A stretch of 64,000 bases of DNA from Candidatus Aegiribacteria sp. MLS_C (GTDB lineage: Bacteria; Fermentibacterota; Fermentibacteria; Fermentibacterales; JCC-6). A program made the translations under genes and the position numbers. Below the pieces are notes generated by a model. That model worked only from the letters and a program-made list of their open reading frames with translations. It did not search any database and was not told the DNA's origin. Positions 1-8,648 of this stretch are shown here, in pieces. The stretch is taken from the NCBI GenBank assembly GCA_002030045.1, contig LQBI01000024.1, positions 271,467 to 335,466 on the forward strand. The letters are read 5' to 3'. How positions within the stretch are numbered: position 1 is the first letter of the stretch; every line of letters begins with the position of its first letter.

Positions 1-2353
1 AGCCGCCGTGGGCGGTCCTCCTCATTATCTCGTCCTGAAGCTCCCTGGTGAGATCGCAGAAGTAGTCGCTGTAACCGGCGACTCTCACTATCAGGCTGCC
101 GTAATCCTCCGGGGCGTTCTGTGCTGCGAGGAGGGTCTCCCTGTCCACGACGTTGAGCTGGACATGGTGACCGCCCAGCCTGAAGTAGGTCCTGATCAGG
201 GCCGCCAGCTTCGATCGCTCCTCATCGGTCTCCAGCATTCCCGGAAGGAACTTCTGATTGAGAAGGGTCCCGCCGGTCCTGGAATGGTCAAGCCTGGAGG
301 CGGAGAGCAGGACCGCCGTAGGACCGTTCCTGTCGGTTCCCTGCACGGGGGATATGCCTTCAGAGAGCGGTCTTCCCGCCCTCCTTCCATCGGGAGTGGC
401 TCCGGTCACGCTTCCGAAGTACACATGGACGGTAGTCGGAAGGAAGTTGATATGGTATTCCCCTCCCCTTCCGTTGGGTCTTCCGTCGACGGCGGCCAGA
501 CAGATGTCCTGTACGGGGCGGATGAAACGGTCCACCCCGGGATCGTCGTTACCGTACCTCGGAGTCCTGTTCCAGAGCATCTGCCTGGTGGCCTCCCTTC
601 CCCGGAAATCACATGAGATGCTTTCCAGGAGCTGCTTCATGGTCATTGTGCCGCCCGGGGCGAACACATGATGCTCCACTGCCGATATGCTGTCCAGAAG
701 AGTTCCCAGACCTACGAACTGTATATATGTGGTGTTGTACCTGGCCCCTCCCTGGTGATAGTCCAGCCCCCTGTCGATGCAGTCTTCTATCAGCAGCGAC
801 AGGAATGGAGCCGGCATCTCCGCAGCGTAGAGGTTCTCGATGTAGTCGTTCCCCTTCATCTTTATGTCCGCAAAATGCCTGACCTGTTCCTCGAAAGCCT
901 TCAGGAGACCATCAACGCTCGCAAATCCAACGGGATCGGCAGTGGGTTTCCCCAGCATTCTTCCAGTGGAAGGGTCCCTTCCGGAATCAAGTGTGATCTC
1001 CAGTATCTTCACGAGGTTGAAATAGCCCGACAGGTTGTAGTTCTCCATGCCGAAGACCCCCACCTCCACGCATCCGCTGGATCCCCCCAGGAGAGCGTCG
1101 GAGAGGCTCTTGCCCTGGTTCAGGAGTTCCTTCAGTATCATGTCCGCGTTGAATATGGAGGGCTGTCCGAAACCCGCCTTCACCATCTCCAGGGCCCTGT
1201 CCAGGAAGGCCGGTTCCGTAGCCTCCCCTATCTGCACCGAGAGGCTGGGCTGCAGAAGGCGCATCTCCTGTGCCACGTCCACTATCAGGTAGGACAGCTC
1301 GCTGACTCCGCTGGAACCGTCGGGCGCCAGGCCTCCGGTGTTTATCTGGGCGAAATCCGTGTAGGTGCTGCTTTCCATTGCCGTGACACCGACCTTGGGC
1401 GGGGCCGGCTGGTTGTTGAACTTGATCCAGAGGCACTGCAGGAGTTCCCTTGCCGTTTCCGGAGTAAGGATGCCCTTCTGCAGGTCCCTGAGGTAAAAGG
1501 GCAGGAGATGCTGGTCCAGCTTTCCCGGACTGAAGGAATCCCAGGGATTCAGCTCGGTGGTCACTCCCAGGTGGACGAACCAGTAGTACTGTACGGCTTC
1601 CCGGAAGGTGGATGGTGCGTTCCTGGGCACCCTGGAGCAGACCGAGGAGATCTGCAGGAGTTCCAGCCTCCGTGCGGGATCGGGTTCCGAGTGGGAGAGC
1701 TGGAGGGCTTTCAGGGAGTACCTTTCGGCGAACAGCATCAGGCTCTCGGCGCACATGTCCATGGCCGTCAGCTGAAGCCTTCTCTTCCTGTCGCCGCCTG
1801 CCTCCTCCATGGCTCGGGCTATGCTCCTCCTGATATCCTCCATGCCCATGCTGTATATGCTGCCGCCGAGGACGGTATGACCGGGGGACCTCTGCTCCAT
1901 GAACTCCGTGAAGACACCGGCTCCGTAGCATTCGAGCCATTCGCTGCTCATGCCTTCGAAGATCCTGTCCCGCATGGAGATTCCCTTCCAGAAGGGAATG
2001 ATCCTGTCCCTGAATACTTCCATCGTCTCCCGGCTTACCCGGTACGGTATCTTCTTCCTCGTGTCCAGGAGTTCCAGGTCGGCCATGGAGTGACAGCAGA
2101 GTTCCGGATAAGTTGGCACGGACTTGGGACATATGCCCTTCTCCCCCACGATCAGTTCATGGTCCCCGATGTAGAGAAACCTGCTGTCCAGGAGGTGGTG
2201 GAAGACCTTCGCCCTGGCCAGCGGAGGAGGGAGATCACGGGCGCACGGCTTGCGGTAGAAGTCGGTGACCAGCACCGCCCTCTCCGGAGATATGAAGGCT
2301 GATGTCTCTATACTCTCATCCCTGAGCCTCTTCACTCGATCCGACATCGGCAT
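1..2353 (-). CDS. Glycyl radical enzyme, dehydratase class (HypD-like), 3' end cut by window edge
   Basis: The frame reads 784 codons without a stop and runs off the left edge. The fingerprint near the edge, VRVAGYSDYF, is the C-terminal glycyl radical loop, so only a few codons are missing. The active-site cysteine lies in SSGCVEVGVFG (about position 1065 on the DNA). One cysteine followed by V-E marks the dehydratase and C-N lyase branch rather than pyruvate formate-lyase, which has two adjacent cysteines. The surrounding residues (ENYNLSGYFNLVKILEITL) resemble trans-4-hydroxy-L-proline dehydratase as I remember that family; glycerol or diol dehydratase remains possible. The start ATG at 2353 abuts the activase stop (TGAATG) and has an AGGGGG ribosome site six bases upstream. 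It is co-transcribed with its activase. Confidence 0.85.
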   Translation of the reverse strand, partial: MPMSDRVKRLRDESIETSAFISPERAVLVTDFYRKPCARDLPPPLARAKVFHHLLDSRFLYIGDHELIVGEKGICPKSVPTYPELCCHSMADLELLDTRKKIPYRVSRETMEVFRDRIIPFWKGISMRDRIFEGMSSEWLECYGAGVFTEFMEQRSPGHTVLGGSIYSMGMEDIRRSIARAMEEAGGDRKRRLQLTAMDMCAESLMLFAERYSLKALQLSHSEPDPARRLELLQISSVCSRVPRNAPSTFREAVQYYWFVHLGVTTELNPWDSFSPGKLDQHLLPFYLRDLQKGILTPETARELLQCLWIKFNNQPAPPKVGVTAMESSTYTDFAQINTGGLAPDGSSGVSELSYLIVDVAQEMRLLQPSLSVQIGEATEPAFLDRALEMVKAGFGQPSIFNADMILKELLNQGKSLSDALLGGSSGCVEVGVFGMENYNLSGYFNLVKILEITLDSGRDPSTGRMLGKPTADPVGFASVDGLLKAFEEQVRHFADIKMKGNDYIENLYAAEMPAPFLSLLIEDCIDRGLDYHQGGARYNTTYIQFVGLGTLLDSISAVEHHVFAPGGTMTMKQLLESISCDFRGREATRQMLWNRTPRYGNDDPGVDRFIRPVQDICLAAVDGRPNGRGGEYHINFLPTTVHVYFGSVTGATPDGRRAGRPLSEGISPVQGTDRNGPTAVLLSASRLDHSRTGGTLLNQKFLPGMLETDEERSKLAALIRTYFRLGGHHVQLNVVDRETLLAAQNAPEDYGSLIVRVAGYSDYFCDLTRELQDEIMRRTAHGG

Positions 2354-3271
2354 TCAGTTCCCCCTGGCCGTGAGGACTCCGGCTTCCCTCAGGAAATCCA
2401 GGGCACGAATGATGCCAAGTCCCTCATCCGGATCAGGTCCTTCCGGAGGTGGGAGGCCCAGACGGGAATACTTGTCCCTCCATGACGAATGGTAGGGCAG
2501 AAGCTGCAGGTCCGGCATCAGCGGAAGTCCAAGAAGGAATTCCGCAACCAGCTGCAGGTTCCTTTCGGTATCGGTAATTCCTGGAATCACGGGCATTCTC
2601 AGTATGAATGCCGAGCCGCTTCCGGCCAGCAGGCGGATGTTGTCGAGCACCCTCGACGCATCCCCGCCGGTATAGTGCAGCATCTCCCCGTCGTCGACCA
2701 GCTTGATGTCACAGAGCATCAGGTCCGCCAGGCGTGACACCCTCATGAACACTTCCTCGGGCGCGCAGCAGGACGTATCCACCGCCGTGTGTATGCCCCT
2801 GTCCCTGCATTCGACCAGTATTTCCTCCAGGAAGTCGGCCTGCAGTAGAGGCTCCCCTCCCGAGAAGGTCACGCCCCCTCCTGAGGTTCCGTAGAACGGA
2901 ATATCCCTTTCGACCAGGTCCATCACTTCGGTCGGAGTGGCGTCCATGCCTGCGATCTCCCTTGCGGCAGCCGGGCAGCCTTCCACGCAGATGCCGCAGA
3001 GATCACACCTTTCCATGCATATCCTGGACGGATCCTTCGGATCTATGGCTCCGGATGGACAGACGGAAGCGCAGTTCCCGCACCCTATGCACCTGGAAGC
3101 CATGAACACCATCTGGGGAACTGAGAGAATACCCTCAGGGTTGTGACACCAGTGGCACGAAAGCGGGCAGCCCTTGAGGAAGACCGTGGTCCTGATCCCG
3201 GGACCGTCGTGTACGGAGTACCTCTTGAACTGGAAGACTCTAGCTTTCATCGAGCCGGTAGATTTCCTCAA
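2354..3271 (-). CDS. Glycyl radical enzyme activating protein (radical SAM)
   Basis: This 305-residue enzyme would use S-adenosylmethionine and a [4Fe-4S] cluster to install the glycyl radical on the adjacent enzyme. The radical-SAM cysteines are C35, C39 and C42 in GCPLSCHWCHNPE. A ferredoxin-like insert follows, with RCIGCGNCASVCP and RCDLCGICVEGCP, giving two extra [4Fe-4S] sites as in activases of the dehydratase class. A TSGGGVTFSGGEPLL motif is also present. The start is taken as TTG at 3271 because a perfect AGGAGG (3277-3282) sits five bases upstream. The ATG at 3250 has no comparable site. The gene lies between the hydrogenase maturation protease and the glycyl radical enzyme. Confidence 0.93.
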   Translation of the reverse strand: MRKSTGSMKARVFQFKRYSVHDGPGIRTTVFLKGCPLSCHWCHNPEGILSVPQMVFMASRCIGCGNCASVCPSGAIDPKDPSRICMERCDLCGICVEGCPAAAREIAGMDATPTEVMDLVERDIPFYGTSGGGVTFSGGEPLLQADFLEEILVECRDRGIHTAVDTSCCAPEEVFMRVSRLADLMLCDIKLVDDGEMLHYTGGDASRVLDNIRLLAGSGSAFILRMPVIPGITDTERNLQLVAEFLLGLPLMPDLQLLPYHSSWRDKYSRLGLPPPEGPDPDEGLGIIRALDFLREAGVLTARGN

Positions 3272-3276
3272 ATGAT

Positions 3277-3282
3277 CCTCCT
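3277..3282 (-). promoter_or_regulatory. Shine-Dalgarno site deciding a TTG start
   Basis: Minus-strand AGGAGG, five bases before TTG at 3271. It is the best match in the area and supports the TTG start of the activase over the ATG 21 bases further in. Confidence 0.7.
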
Positions 3283-3304
3283 GAACGAAGATTTAGAGGG
3301 AATA

Positions 3305-3850
3305 CTATTCGGAACTCTTCCCGGGCCTGGTCCTCTCCATGCGACAGAGCGAGGCGAGCCTTTCGGAAACTGTATCCAGCAGTCCCTCGAGCTTCGGTGA
3401 CAGCGGCGCTCCCAGATCGAGGCAGGCGGGTTGGACGGCCAGCAGGAAGACCTCCGCTCCTGTCTCCTGTCGTATCCTGTCCATGACTAGAGCGGGTGAG
3501 AGCGTGTGCGTAGTAAAACCCGTGCTTTCCAGGAGGTCCTGCCTGCGAAGGAGTTCCAGGGTTCCGATATCCCTGTCGAGGTGCACCGCGTCGATGATGA
3601 CCACCGTGTCCGGCTGCAACCTCGATACCTTTCCTATGTAGTTCTCCGGGACCGTACCGGCATCCACGGCATCAAGTCCGAAGCCCGCGAGCCTTTCCGC
3701 CAGACAGGGTCCGATACCGTCATCACCCCGGAGAACGTTGCCTACCCCCATGAAAACGATCCTGCCGCGCAGGGCATCGGTCAGCAGTTCCTCAAATTCC
3801 CCGGGGGGACCGCTTTCGGTTATCTGGTCCAATGTAACCGCTTCAGACAA
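3305..3850 (-). CDS. hycI: [NiFe] hydrogenase maturation protease (HycI/HyaD family)
   Basis: This 181-residue endopeptidase trims the C-terminal tail of a [NiFe] hydrogenase large subunit after nickel insertion. Visible motifs are VFMGVGNVLRGDDGIG, with the metal-binding Asp/Glu-type residue in the GDDG stretch, and DAVDAGTVPENY. The target is very probably the large subunit at 10337-11521, which carries a 35-residue tail after its last Cys motif. The gene is last in the hydrogenase cluster. The first 30 residues precede the family core, and the proposed TTG start at 3850 has only a weak ribosome site, so the true start may be further in. Confidence 0.88.
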   Translation of the reverse strand: MSEAVTLDQITESGPPGEFEELLTDALRGRIVFMGVGNVLRGDDGIGPCLAERLAGFGLDAVDAGTVPENYIGKVSRLQPDTVVIIDAVHLDRDIGTLELLRRQDLLESTGFTTHTLSPALVMDRIRQETGAEVFLLAVQPACLDLGAPLSPKLEGLLDTVSERLASLCRMERTRPGKSSE

Positions 3851-3926
3851 TTCCGCCTGCGGGGCACTGAATCACTGTGACCCGGACCCTGCTTCATCTT
3901 AAAAGGTGAAGATGGCTGTATCCGGC

Positions 3927-4541
3927 CTATTCCTCGTAGGTGGCGGTCTTGCGGCGGCATTCTGCGCAGAGGATCTTGACCCTGTCCGACCGGCCTTTGT
4001 CGGCGAGGACAGCCTGGATGTTGTCGTCCGCCAGTCCCAGTTCCCTGAGCCTGGTCAAGTAGAGCGTGGGATTCGAGAAGGAAAGCTCGCCAAGCTTCTC
4101 GGCGATCCAGATAAGATGATCCCTGGTGGCGATGACATCGCCGCATACCTCACAGAGCTGAAGCTCCTTCTCTATGGTTTCGAAGGCCTTGCTCCTGTCG
4201 AAGTAGGAGAGTTCCCACTTGTTGCCGAGGACTATGGCCTTGTCCCCCGGGTCCCTTATGCAGGAATCCTGGCAGACTCCGCAGAAAATGCAGTCGTCCG
4301 TGTAGTGGATCATGACCCTCATGGGGACATCACCATCCAGCCTGTCCTCGTGCGCGATGGCGCCAGAAGGACATGCCTCCTCGCATGCGAGACAGCCCAG
4401 GCATTTGTCCTGGTCGAACTCCGGCTGGCCCCGGAAGTTGGGGTGAGGAACGTGGGGTTCGGCGGGGAAACTAGATGTGTACGGCCCTTTTACGAGGGCC
4501 TTTATCGCTTCTGCAAGTTCTCTTACCTTTGGATACTTCAT
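3927..4541 (-). CDS. Group 4 hydrogenase ferredoxin subunit (NuoI/MbhN/HycF-like)
   Basis: This 204-residue polyferredoxin has two [4Fe-4S] motifs, KCLGCLACEEACPSGAI and DCIFCGVCQDSCI, matching the NuoI-type subunit that links soluble electron carriers to the hydrogenase small subunit. A C-terminal region adds two CxxC pairs (CEVCGDV and ILCAECRRK), which may form a zinc or iron site like the extension in HycF-type proteins. The ATG at 4541 has a GGATGGGA-type ribosome site. In this cluster the gene lies after the Mrp-type genes, apart from the other core subunits. Confidence 0.88.
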   Translation of the reverse strand: MKYPKVRELAEAIKALVKGPYTSSFPAEPHVPHPNFRGQPEFDQDKCLGCLACEEACPSGAIAHEDRLDGDVPMRVMIHYTDDCIFCGVCQDSCIRDPGDKAIVLGNKWELSYFDRSKAFETIEKELQLCEVCGDVIATRDHLIWIAEKLGELSFSNPTLYLTRLRELGLADDNIQAVLADKGRSDRVKILCAECRRKTATYEE

Positions 4542-4553
4542 ATTCCCATCCGC

Positions 4554-4895
4554 CTAGGCTTCGCCCTCTTTGTCCTCAGCGTAGCTGTCCACGACGCTCC
4601 TGTCCCACAGCTTTATACCCGCTCTGTGGGCTCCGCGGGAAACGGCATGGGCAGCAACCGGAGAGGCCAGGACGAGGAAAACGATGGCTATCAGAGCCTT
4701 GAAACCCGTTTCAGTGAAACCTCCGGAAACCAGGAAGGTACCGAATAGAATACCGCAGGTACCCAGGGTAACGCATTTTGTTGCCGCCTGAAGACGGTTG
4801 TAGACATCGGGCAGCCTGACCAGTCCAAGGCAGCCGAGAACGTCGAAACCGAGCCCCAGTCCAATGAAGATCATACCTATTGTATCAATCATCAA
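4554..4895 (-). CDS. mnhG: Mrp/Mnh-type antiporter subunit G (MbhC-like)
   Basis: This 113-residue membrane protein has three hydrophobic segments and the MnhG hallmark stretch LGLVRLPDVYNRLQAATK followed by a conserved glycine-rich helix. It belongs to the small-subunit set (E, F, G) of Na+/H+ antiporters and membrane-bound hydrogenases, which contributes to the ion-translocating module. It overlaps the end of mnhF by 11 bases, indicating translational coupling. Confidence 0.92.
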   Translation of the reverse strand: MMIDTIGMIFIGLGLGFDVLGCLGLVRLPDVYNRLQAATKCVTLGTCGILFGTFLVSGGFTETGFKALIAIVFLVLASPVAAHAVSRGAHRAGIKLWDRSVVDSYAEDKEGEA

Positions 4896-5256
4896 AGCTT
4901 CTTCCTTCCAGGTACTTGGAAAGCGCCAGCGTTCCGATGAAGCTCTGAAGTCCCCAGGCTATACCTATGTCTATATACCAGGAACGTCCGGTGGCGATGC
5001 TCAGCACCGCACACAGACCGACTATCAGTATTCCGAAGATGTCTATCGCAACTATCCTGTCCGCTGCAGTGGGGCCCCTCAGCACACGGAAGAGGACCAG
5101 GAGCGAGGAGAGTATCAGGATGTAGACGACCCTTCCCACGAATCCTATGTGCTCCGGGTTCTGCCGGAAGAAGATACTCCTGAAGGGAAGTACGATTATG
5201 AGGATTATCAGTCCCAGAAGCACCACTGCGCCGGCGATCCATCTGAGTCGTTTCAT
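4885..5256 (-). CDS. mnhF: Mrp/Mnh-type antiporter subunit F (MbhB-like)
   Basis: This 123-residue protein has three predicted transmembrane helices and the MnhF signature RVLRGPTAADRIVAIDIFG between helices 1 and 2. It is slightly longer than typical MnhF (about 90 residues) because of an N-terminal hydrophobic extension that may be a fourth helix. It overlaps mnhE by four bases and mnhG by eleven. Confidence 0.92.
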   Translation of the reverse strand: MKRLRWIAGAVVLLGLIILIIVLPFRSIFFRQNPEHIGFVGRVVYILILSSLLVLFRVLRGPTAADRIVAIDIFGILIVGLCAVLSIATGRSWYIDIGIAWGLQSFIGTLALSKYLEGRSFDD

Positions 5257-5792
5257 TGTTCTACCGCGTCTTCTTCGAATATCTTCCTGAGCATCGGTTC
5301 GAACCTGCTCCCTATCTCCCTGTAGGTGGTCTCCGGATCGGTCCCGACAACGTTGATCCAGTGGATGTAGAGAACTCCGTCGTCCCTGTTGATGTCAACG
5401 GTAAGGGTTCCAGGAGTGAGGGTTATCGAGTTGGCCAGGAAGGTCAGGCCGGTATCAGACCTGAGCCTGGTCCTGAGCCTGACTATGCCCGGTCTGATAG
5501 GCATTTCCGGATGTATGACCCTGTAGGCAACGTCGAAGTTGGCCTTGATGAGCTCCCATGCAAAGACCGGCACGTACCAGAACACGAAGTAGAATATCCG
5601 TATCGGATTGAAGAGCATGTGCGGCCTGGTCAGGAACATGGATCCCATCACCAGCGCCACCACCATCGACACCGCAGCTCCCGCTATGAGATGCTGTATG
5701 TCCGGTACCCATGTCAGTATGCACCAGACAACGAAGGAGAAGATGAACATCAGTCCTCTGCTCTTCATGTCACATCCCTCCATTTTCGGCAA
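5253..5792 (-). CDS. mnhE: Mrp/Mnh-type antiporter subunit E (MbhA-like)
   Basis: This 179-residue membrane protein fits the MnhE family. It has N-terminal hydrophobic helices, then PGIVRLRTRLRSDTGLTFLA and NSITLTPGTLTVDI, the conserved cytoplasmic core of the family. Its start overlaps the 3' end of the 499-residue antiporter subunit by 23 bases. It belongs to the ion-translocating arm of the hydrogenase complex. Confidence 0.92.
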   Translation of the reverse strand: MPKMEGCDMKSRGLMFIFSFVVWCILTWVPDIQHLIAGAAVSMVVALVMGSMFLTRPHMLFNPIRIFYFVFWYVPVFAWELIKANFDVAYRVIHPEMPIRPGIVRLRTRLRSDTGLTFLANSITLTPGTLTVDINRDDGVLYIHWINVVGTDPETTYREIGSRFEPMLRKIFEEDAVEQ

Positions 5793-7269
5793 GCACCCTC
5801 ACCGCAGGCGATAACAGCACGTCCCTGACCTGGGGTACCAGCAGCAGGCCGCCGAATATGCACATGAGGGCCAGGATTATCAGCGGTATCCGCATCAGGG
5901 CGGGCACTTCCCTGATGTCCCTGAACTTCTCCCTCAACTCCCCGAGGAACGCGAAACGGGTTACCTTCAGGACGTAGGCGATGGTCACGATGCTCATCAG
6001 GACTGCCCATGCCGCCAGCTTCATGTGATGGGCCTGTACAGCGGCCACTATAATGACGAGCTTGCTCCAGAAACCGGCGAAGGGGGGTATTCCGGCAAGG
6101 GACATGGCCCCGGCAAGCGTGGATCCGCTGGTCACGGGCATCTTCCTGGCGAGACCGCCCATCTCCTTCATGTTCCTGGTCCCGGTGGCGTATTCGACCG
6201 CTCCCGAATCCAGGAACAGCAGCGACTTGAACATCGAATGGTTGAACAGGTGGAAAAGGGCTCCCATGATACCGAGAGGGGTCCCTATTCCGAAGCCCAG
6301 CATGATGTATCCAACCTGGCTTATGGAACTGTACGCGAGAAGACGCTTCATATCCCACTGCCGAAGGGCGACCAGCGCTCCCACTCCCATGGATATCGCC
6401 GCCAGGACCAGCAGGATGATCGAAACCTGGCGGGGAAACCCGAATACGGTGATGAAAACCCGTGCTATGGCGTAAACCCCGAGTGCCTTGATAAGGACTC
6501 CCGAGAGCATGGCGGAGATCGGTGCGGGGGCTGATGGGTGGGCATCAGGCAGCCAGGCATGGAACGGCACAATCGCCGCCTTGAGCCCGAATCCGGCCAG
6601 GAACAGACCGAAGACGAGGTATATCAGCGCCGGCTGGACGGACCATTCAGACAGGACGGTTTTCATGTCCCCCATGTTGAGCGTACCCGTGGCGCTGTAG
6701 AGGAAGATGATACCGAGGAGGATCAGCAGGGAGGCGACCCCTCCCATCACGGCGTACTTGAATGACGCCTCCAGCTCCCTCTTGCCCGTACCGAAGCCTA
6801 CCAGGGCATAGCTAGCTATGGAGGCGACCTCCACGAAGACGAAGAGGTTGAACATGTCTCCCGTCACCAGTACGCCGTTCATTCCGGCCAGCATAAGCAG
6901 GAACAGGGTGTGGAACTGCCACTTGTCCGTGTAGCGGGTCATGTAACTTACGGAGTAGACCGCCACCAGGAAGGCTACGAAGTTGACTATGAGCAGCATG
7001 AAGATGGTGAAACCGTCCACCACCATCTGTATGCCGACGATCCTTCCCATCACCTCCTGGAATCCGCCCCAGTTGCCCACGTTGAGCACCAGCACGGTCC
7101 TTTCCGCCTGCATCCTTACGAGAAAGAAGACGGAGAGGACGAAACCGGAAAAGGATGACATCACTCCAAGGATGTCGGGAATACCCCTGACCCTCTTCAG
7201 AAGGGCGGTAAGGAATGCGCCGGCCAGTGGGACGGCAACAAAGAGAGGTACTATGCTTTCACTGATCAT
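5770..7269 (-). CDS. mnhD: Antiporter-like subunit D (MnhD/MbhH, ND4/ND5 family)
   Basis: This 499-residue polytopic protein (about 14 helices) belongs to the proton-conducting membrane transporter family. It has the central lysine motif GLKAAIVPFHAWLPDAHPSA, which holds the TM7-equivalent Lys and the HAWLPDAH loop, and a second Lys near LIKALGVYAIARV. RLLAYSSISQVGYIMLG is also typical. These residues line the half-channels of ion-pumping subunits in Mrp antiporters, MBH and complex I. It is one of two such large subunits in the cluster; the other is at 8649-10340. Confidence 0.93.
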   Translation of the reverse strand: MISESIVPLFVAVPLAGAFLTALLKRVRGIPDILGVMSSFSGFVLSVFFLVRMQAERTVLVLNVGNWGGFQEVMGRIVGIQMVVDGFTIFMLLIVNFVAFLVAVYSVSYMTRYTDKWQFHTLFLLMLAGMNGVLVTGDMFNLFVFVEVASIASYALVGFGTGKRELEASFKYAVMGGVASLLILLGIIFLYSATGTLNMGDMKTVLSEWSVQPALIYLVFGLFLAGFGLKAAIVPFHAWLPDAHPSAPAPISAMLSGVLIKALGVYAIARVFITVFGFPRQVSIILLVLAAISMGVGALVALRQWDMKRLLAYSSISQVGYIMLGFGIGTPLGIMGALFHLFNHSMFKSLLFLDSGAVEYATGTRNMKEMGGLARKMPVTSGSTLAGAMSLAGIPPFAGFWSKLVIIVAAVQAHHMKLAAWAVLMSIVTIAYVLKVTRFAFLGELREKFRDIREVPALMRIPLIILALMCIFGGLLLVPQVRDVLLSPAVRVLAENGGM

Positions 7270-7285
7270 AATGCTATAAACCCCG

Positions 7286-7639
7286 TCATCCTCTTAATTC
7301 CCGCATCCTGGTTATGTCGAAGGTCCCGTACTTCCCGTAGAGCCTGATGGCCAGAGCTATCATGAATGCGGTGGTTGCCAGTCCGATGACTATCGACGTC
7401 AGCACCAGGGCATGGGGGAGCGGGTCCACCATGGACTGGGGAGCTATATGCTCGGTGGTCGAGAAGATGGCCGCCCTCCCTCCGGCCTTGTAGGCCACCA
7501 GGATGAGGAACAGGTTGACCGCGTACTCGGCTATCACGACACCCAGTATTATCTTGATGATGTTCCTCTTGGAGAGGACCGCATAGATACCGATGCAGAA
7601 CAGTATCAGGCAGAGTATGTACGGCATGTGCGCGTTCAT
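7286..7639 (-). CDS. mnhC: Mrp/Mnh-type antiporter subunit C (NuoK-like, MbhG)
   Basis: This 117-residue protein has three transmembrane helices and the NuoK/MnhC pattern, with KIILGVVIAEYAVNLFLILV carrying the buried glutamate of helix 2. DPLPHALVLTSIVIGLATTA is the typical MnhC helix 3. It overlaps mnhB by four bases and lies 16 bases before mnhD. Confidence 0.94.
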   Translation of the reverse strand: MNAHMPYILCLILFCIGIYAVLSKRNIIKIILGVVIAEYAVNLFLILVAYKAGGRAAIFSTTEHIAPQSMVDPLPHALVLTSIVIGLATTAFMIALAIRLYGKYGTFDITRMRELRG

Positions 7640-8094
7640 TGCTTACTCTCCGATTCGAACTTCTGCAGCACTATGAGAGTGAGGAAGATACCGAAGAGGC
7701 CGGCGCCCACCTTCAGGCTGATGGCGATGTTCTCCAGCGGGATGATGCCAGCACTGACCAGCCCACCGGGCTCACCGTCGGGATGAAGGAAGTTGTCGAA
7801 GAACCCTCCGTACTGCAGACCGATAAGGGCGAGGGCCAGGAACATCAAGGCGCCCAGCGCTTCCACTACCCCTGTGCTCTCCTTCGAGAATATCCCTGCG
7901 GAAACCTTTCCGCCGAATGCAAGGTCAAGGTTGATGAACGAAAGGGCGATTATGACCCCTCCGGCGAACCCTCCGCCGGGAGTGAGGTGTCCATGCAGTA
8001 TGATGTATATTCCGTATAGGAATATCAGGCCGACGGTCAGTCTGGTGACCGTCTTGACGATCAGGGACATTCCGTGCTCGTGTTCTTTACTCAT
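7636..8094 (-). CDS. mnhB: Mrp/Mnh-type antiporter subunit B (MbhF-like)
   Basis: This 152-residue protein has four predicted helices and the MnhB motif ILHGHLTPGGGFAGGVIIA near the N terminus. It matches the separate MnhB/MbhF subunit rather than the fused MnhA C-terminus. It overlaps the upstream MbhD/E-like gene by eight bases and mnhC by four. Confidence 0.93.
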   Translation of the reverse strand: MSKEHEHGMSLIVKTVTRLTVGLIFLYGIYIILHGHLTPGGGFAGGVIIALSFINLDLAFGGKVSAGIFSKESTGVVEALGALMFLALALIGLQYGGFFDNFLHPDGEPGGLVSAGIIPLENIAISLKVGAGLFGIFLTLIVLQKFESESKQ

Positions 8095-8635
8095 GGTTCT
8101 CCTGTAGATCTTCCTCTTTTGTCCTGCCCCTGCTTCTCATGACCGTTAGCACTCCTACGACCGCGGTGAAGAGCACCGTGGCCTCTCCGAGTGTGTCGTA
8201 AGCCCTGTAGTCGAGTATGACGGATGTCACCACGTTCGTGGCTCCCGTGCCGGCAACTGCGTTCAGGGGATAGAACTCGGAAACCGTCATGAGAGGCTCA
8301 CCGAAGGGATTGAGCCCTCCGTCGAAGGTCAGTATGCCCGCGACAACGGCCAAACCGAGGAACAGCACTGCCATGAAACCTCCGAAGGGCCTGCTGCTGC
8401 AGGGTTTCGTCGCGATGTCCCTGTGAAGGGTCGCCCTGATAAGCAGGATGACCGCGGCTATTTCGACCACTATCTGCGTTATCGCCACGTCCGGGGCCTT
8501 CAGGAGTAGGAAGATGATGGAAAGCCCAAGGCCGACTATGCCCACCGCCACGACGGCGGAAAGAAGATTCCTGACCTCTATCGCAATTATCGCTCCGGCG
8601 ATCATCAGCCCCAGAAGCACGTATAGTTCTATCAT
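8087..8635 (-). CDS. MbhD/MbhE-like subunit (DUF4040 plus MnhA C-terminal region)
   Basis: This 182-residue membrane protein resembles a fusion of archaeal MbhD and MbhE, equivalent to the C-terminal part of MrpA. The first half, with LLLKAPDVAITQIVVEIAAV, is the DUF4040 signature. The second half (SVILDYRAYDTLGEATVLFTA) is the MbhE/MrpA-tail signature. In MBH these subunits sit between the antiporter module and the hydrogenase membrane arm. It starts 13 bases after the large NuoL-like gene. Confidence 0.88.
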   Translation of the reverse strand: MIELYVLLGLMIAGAIIAIEVRNLLSAVVAVGIVGLGLSIIFLLLKAPDVAITQIVVEIAAVILLIRATLHRDIATKPCSSRPFGGFMAVLFLGLAVVAGILTFDGGLNPFGEPLMTVSEFYPLNAVAGTGATNVVTSVILDYRAYDTLGEATVLFTAVVGVLTVMRSRGRTKEEDLQENHE

Positions 8636-8648
8636 ATTCCTAACCCAA

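Noticed and set aside
987-2132. Open frame of 381 codons on the minus strand in another frame
   Set aside because: It is a frame-shifted reading of the glycyl radical enzyme gene; the residues are Arg/Gly/Pro-rich with no homology.
668-2302. Long plus-strand open frame of 544 codons opposite the glycyl radical enzyme
   Set aside because: It is an artefact of high GC on the opposite strand. The translated sequence has no family pattern, while the minus strand carries the glycyl radical and active-site motifs.
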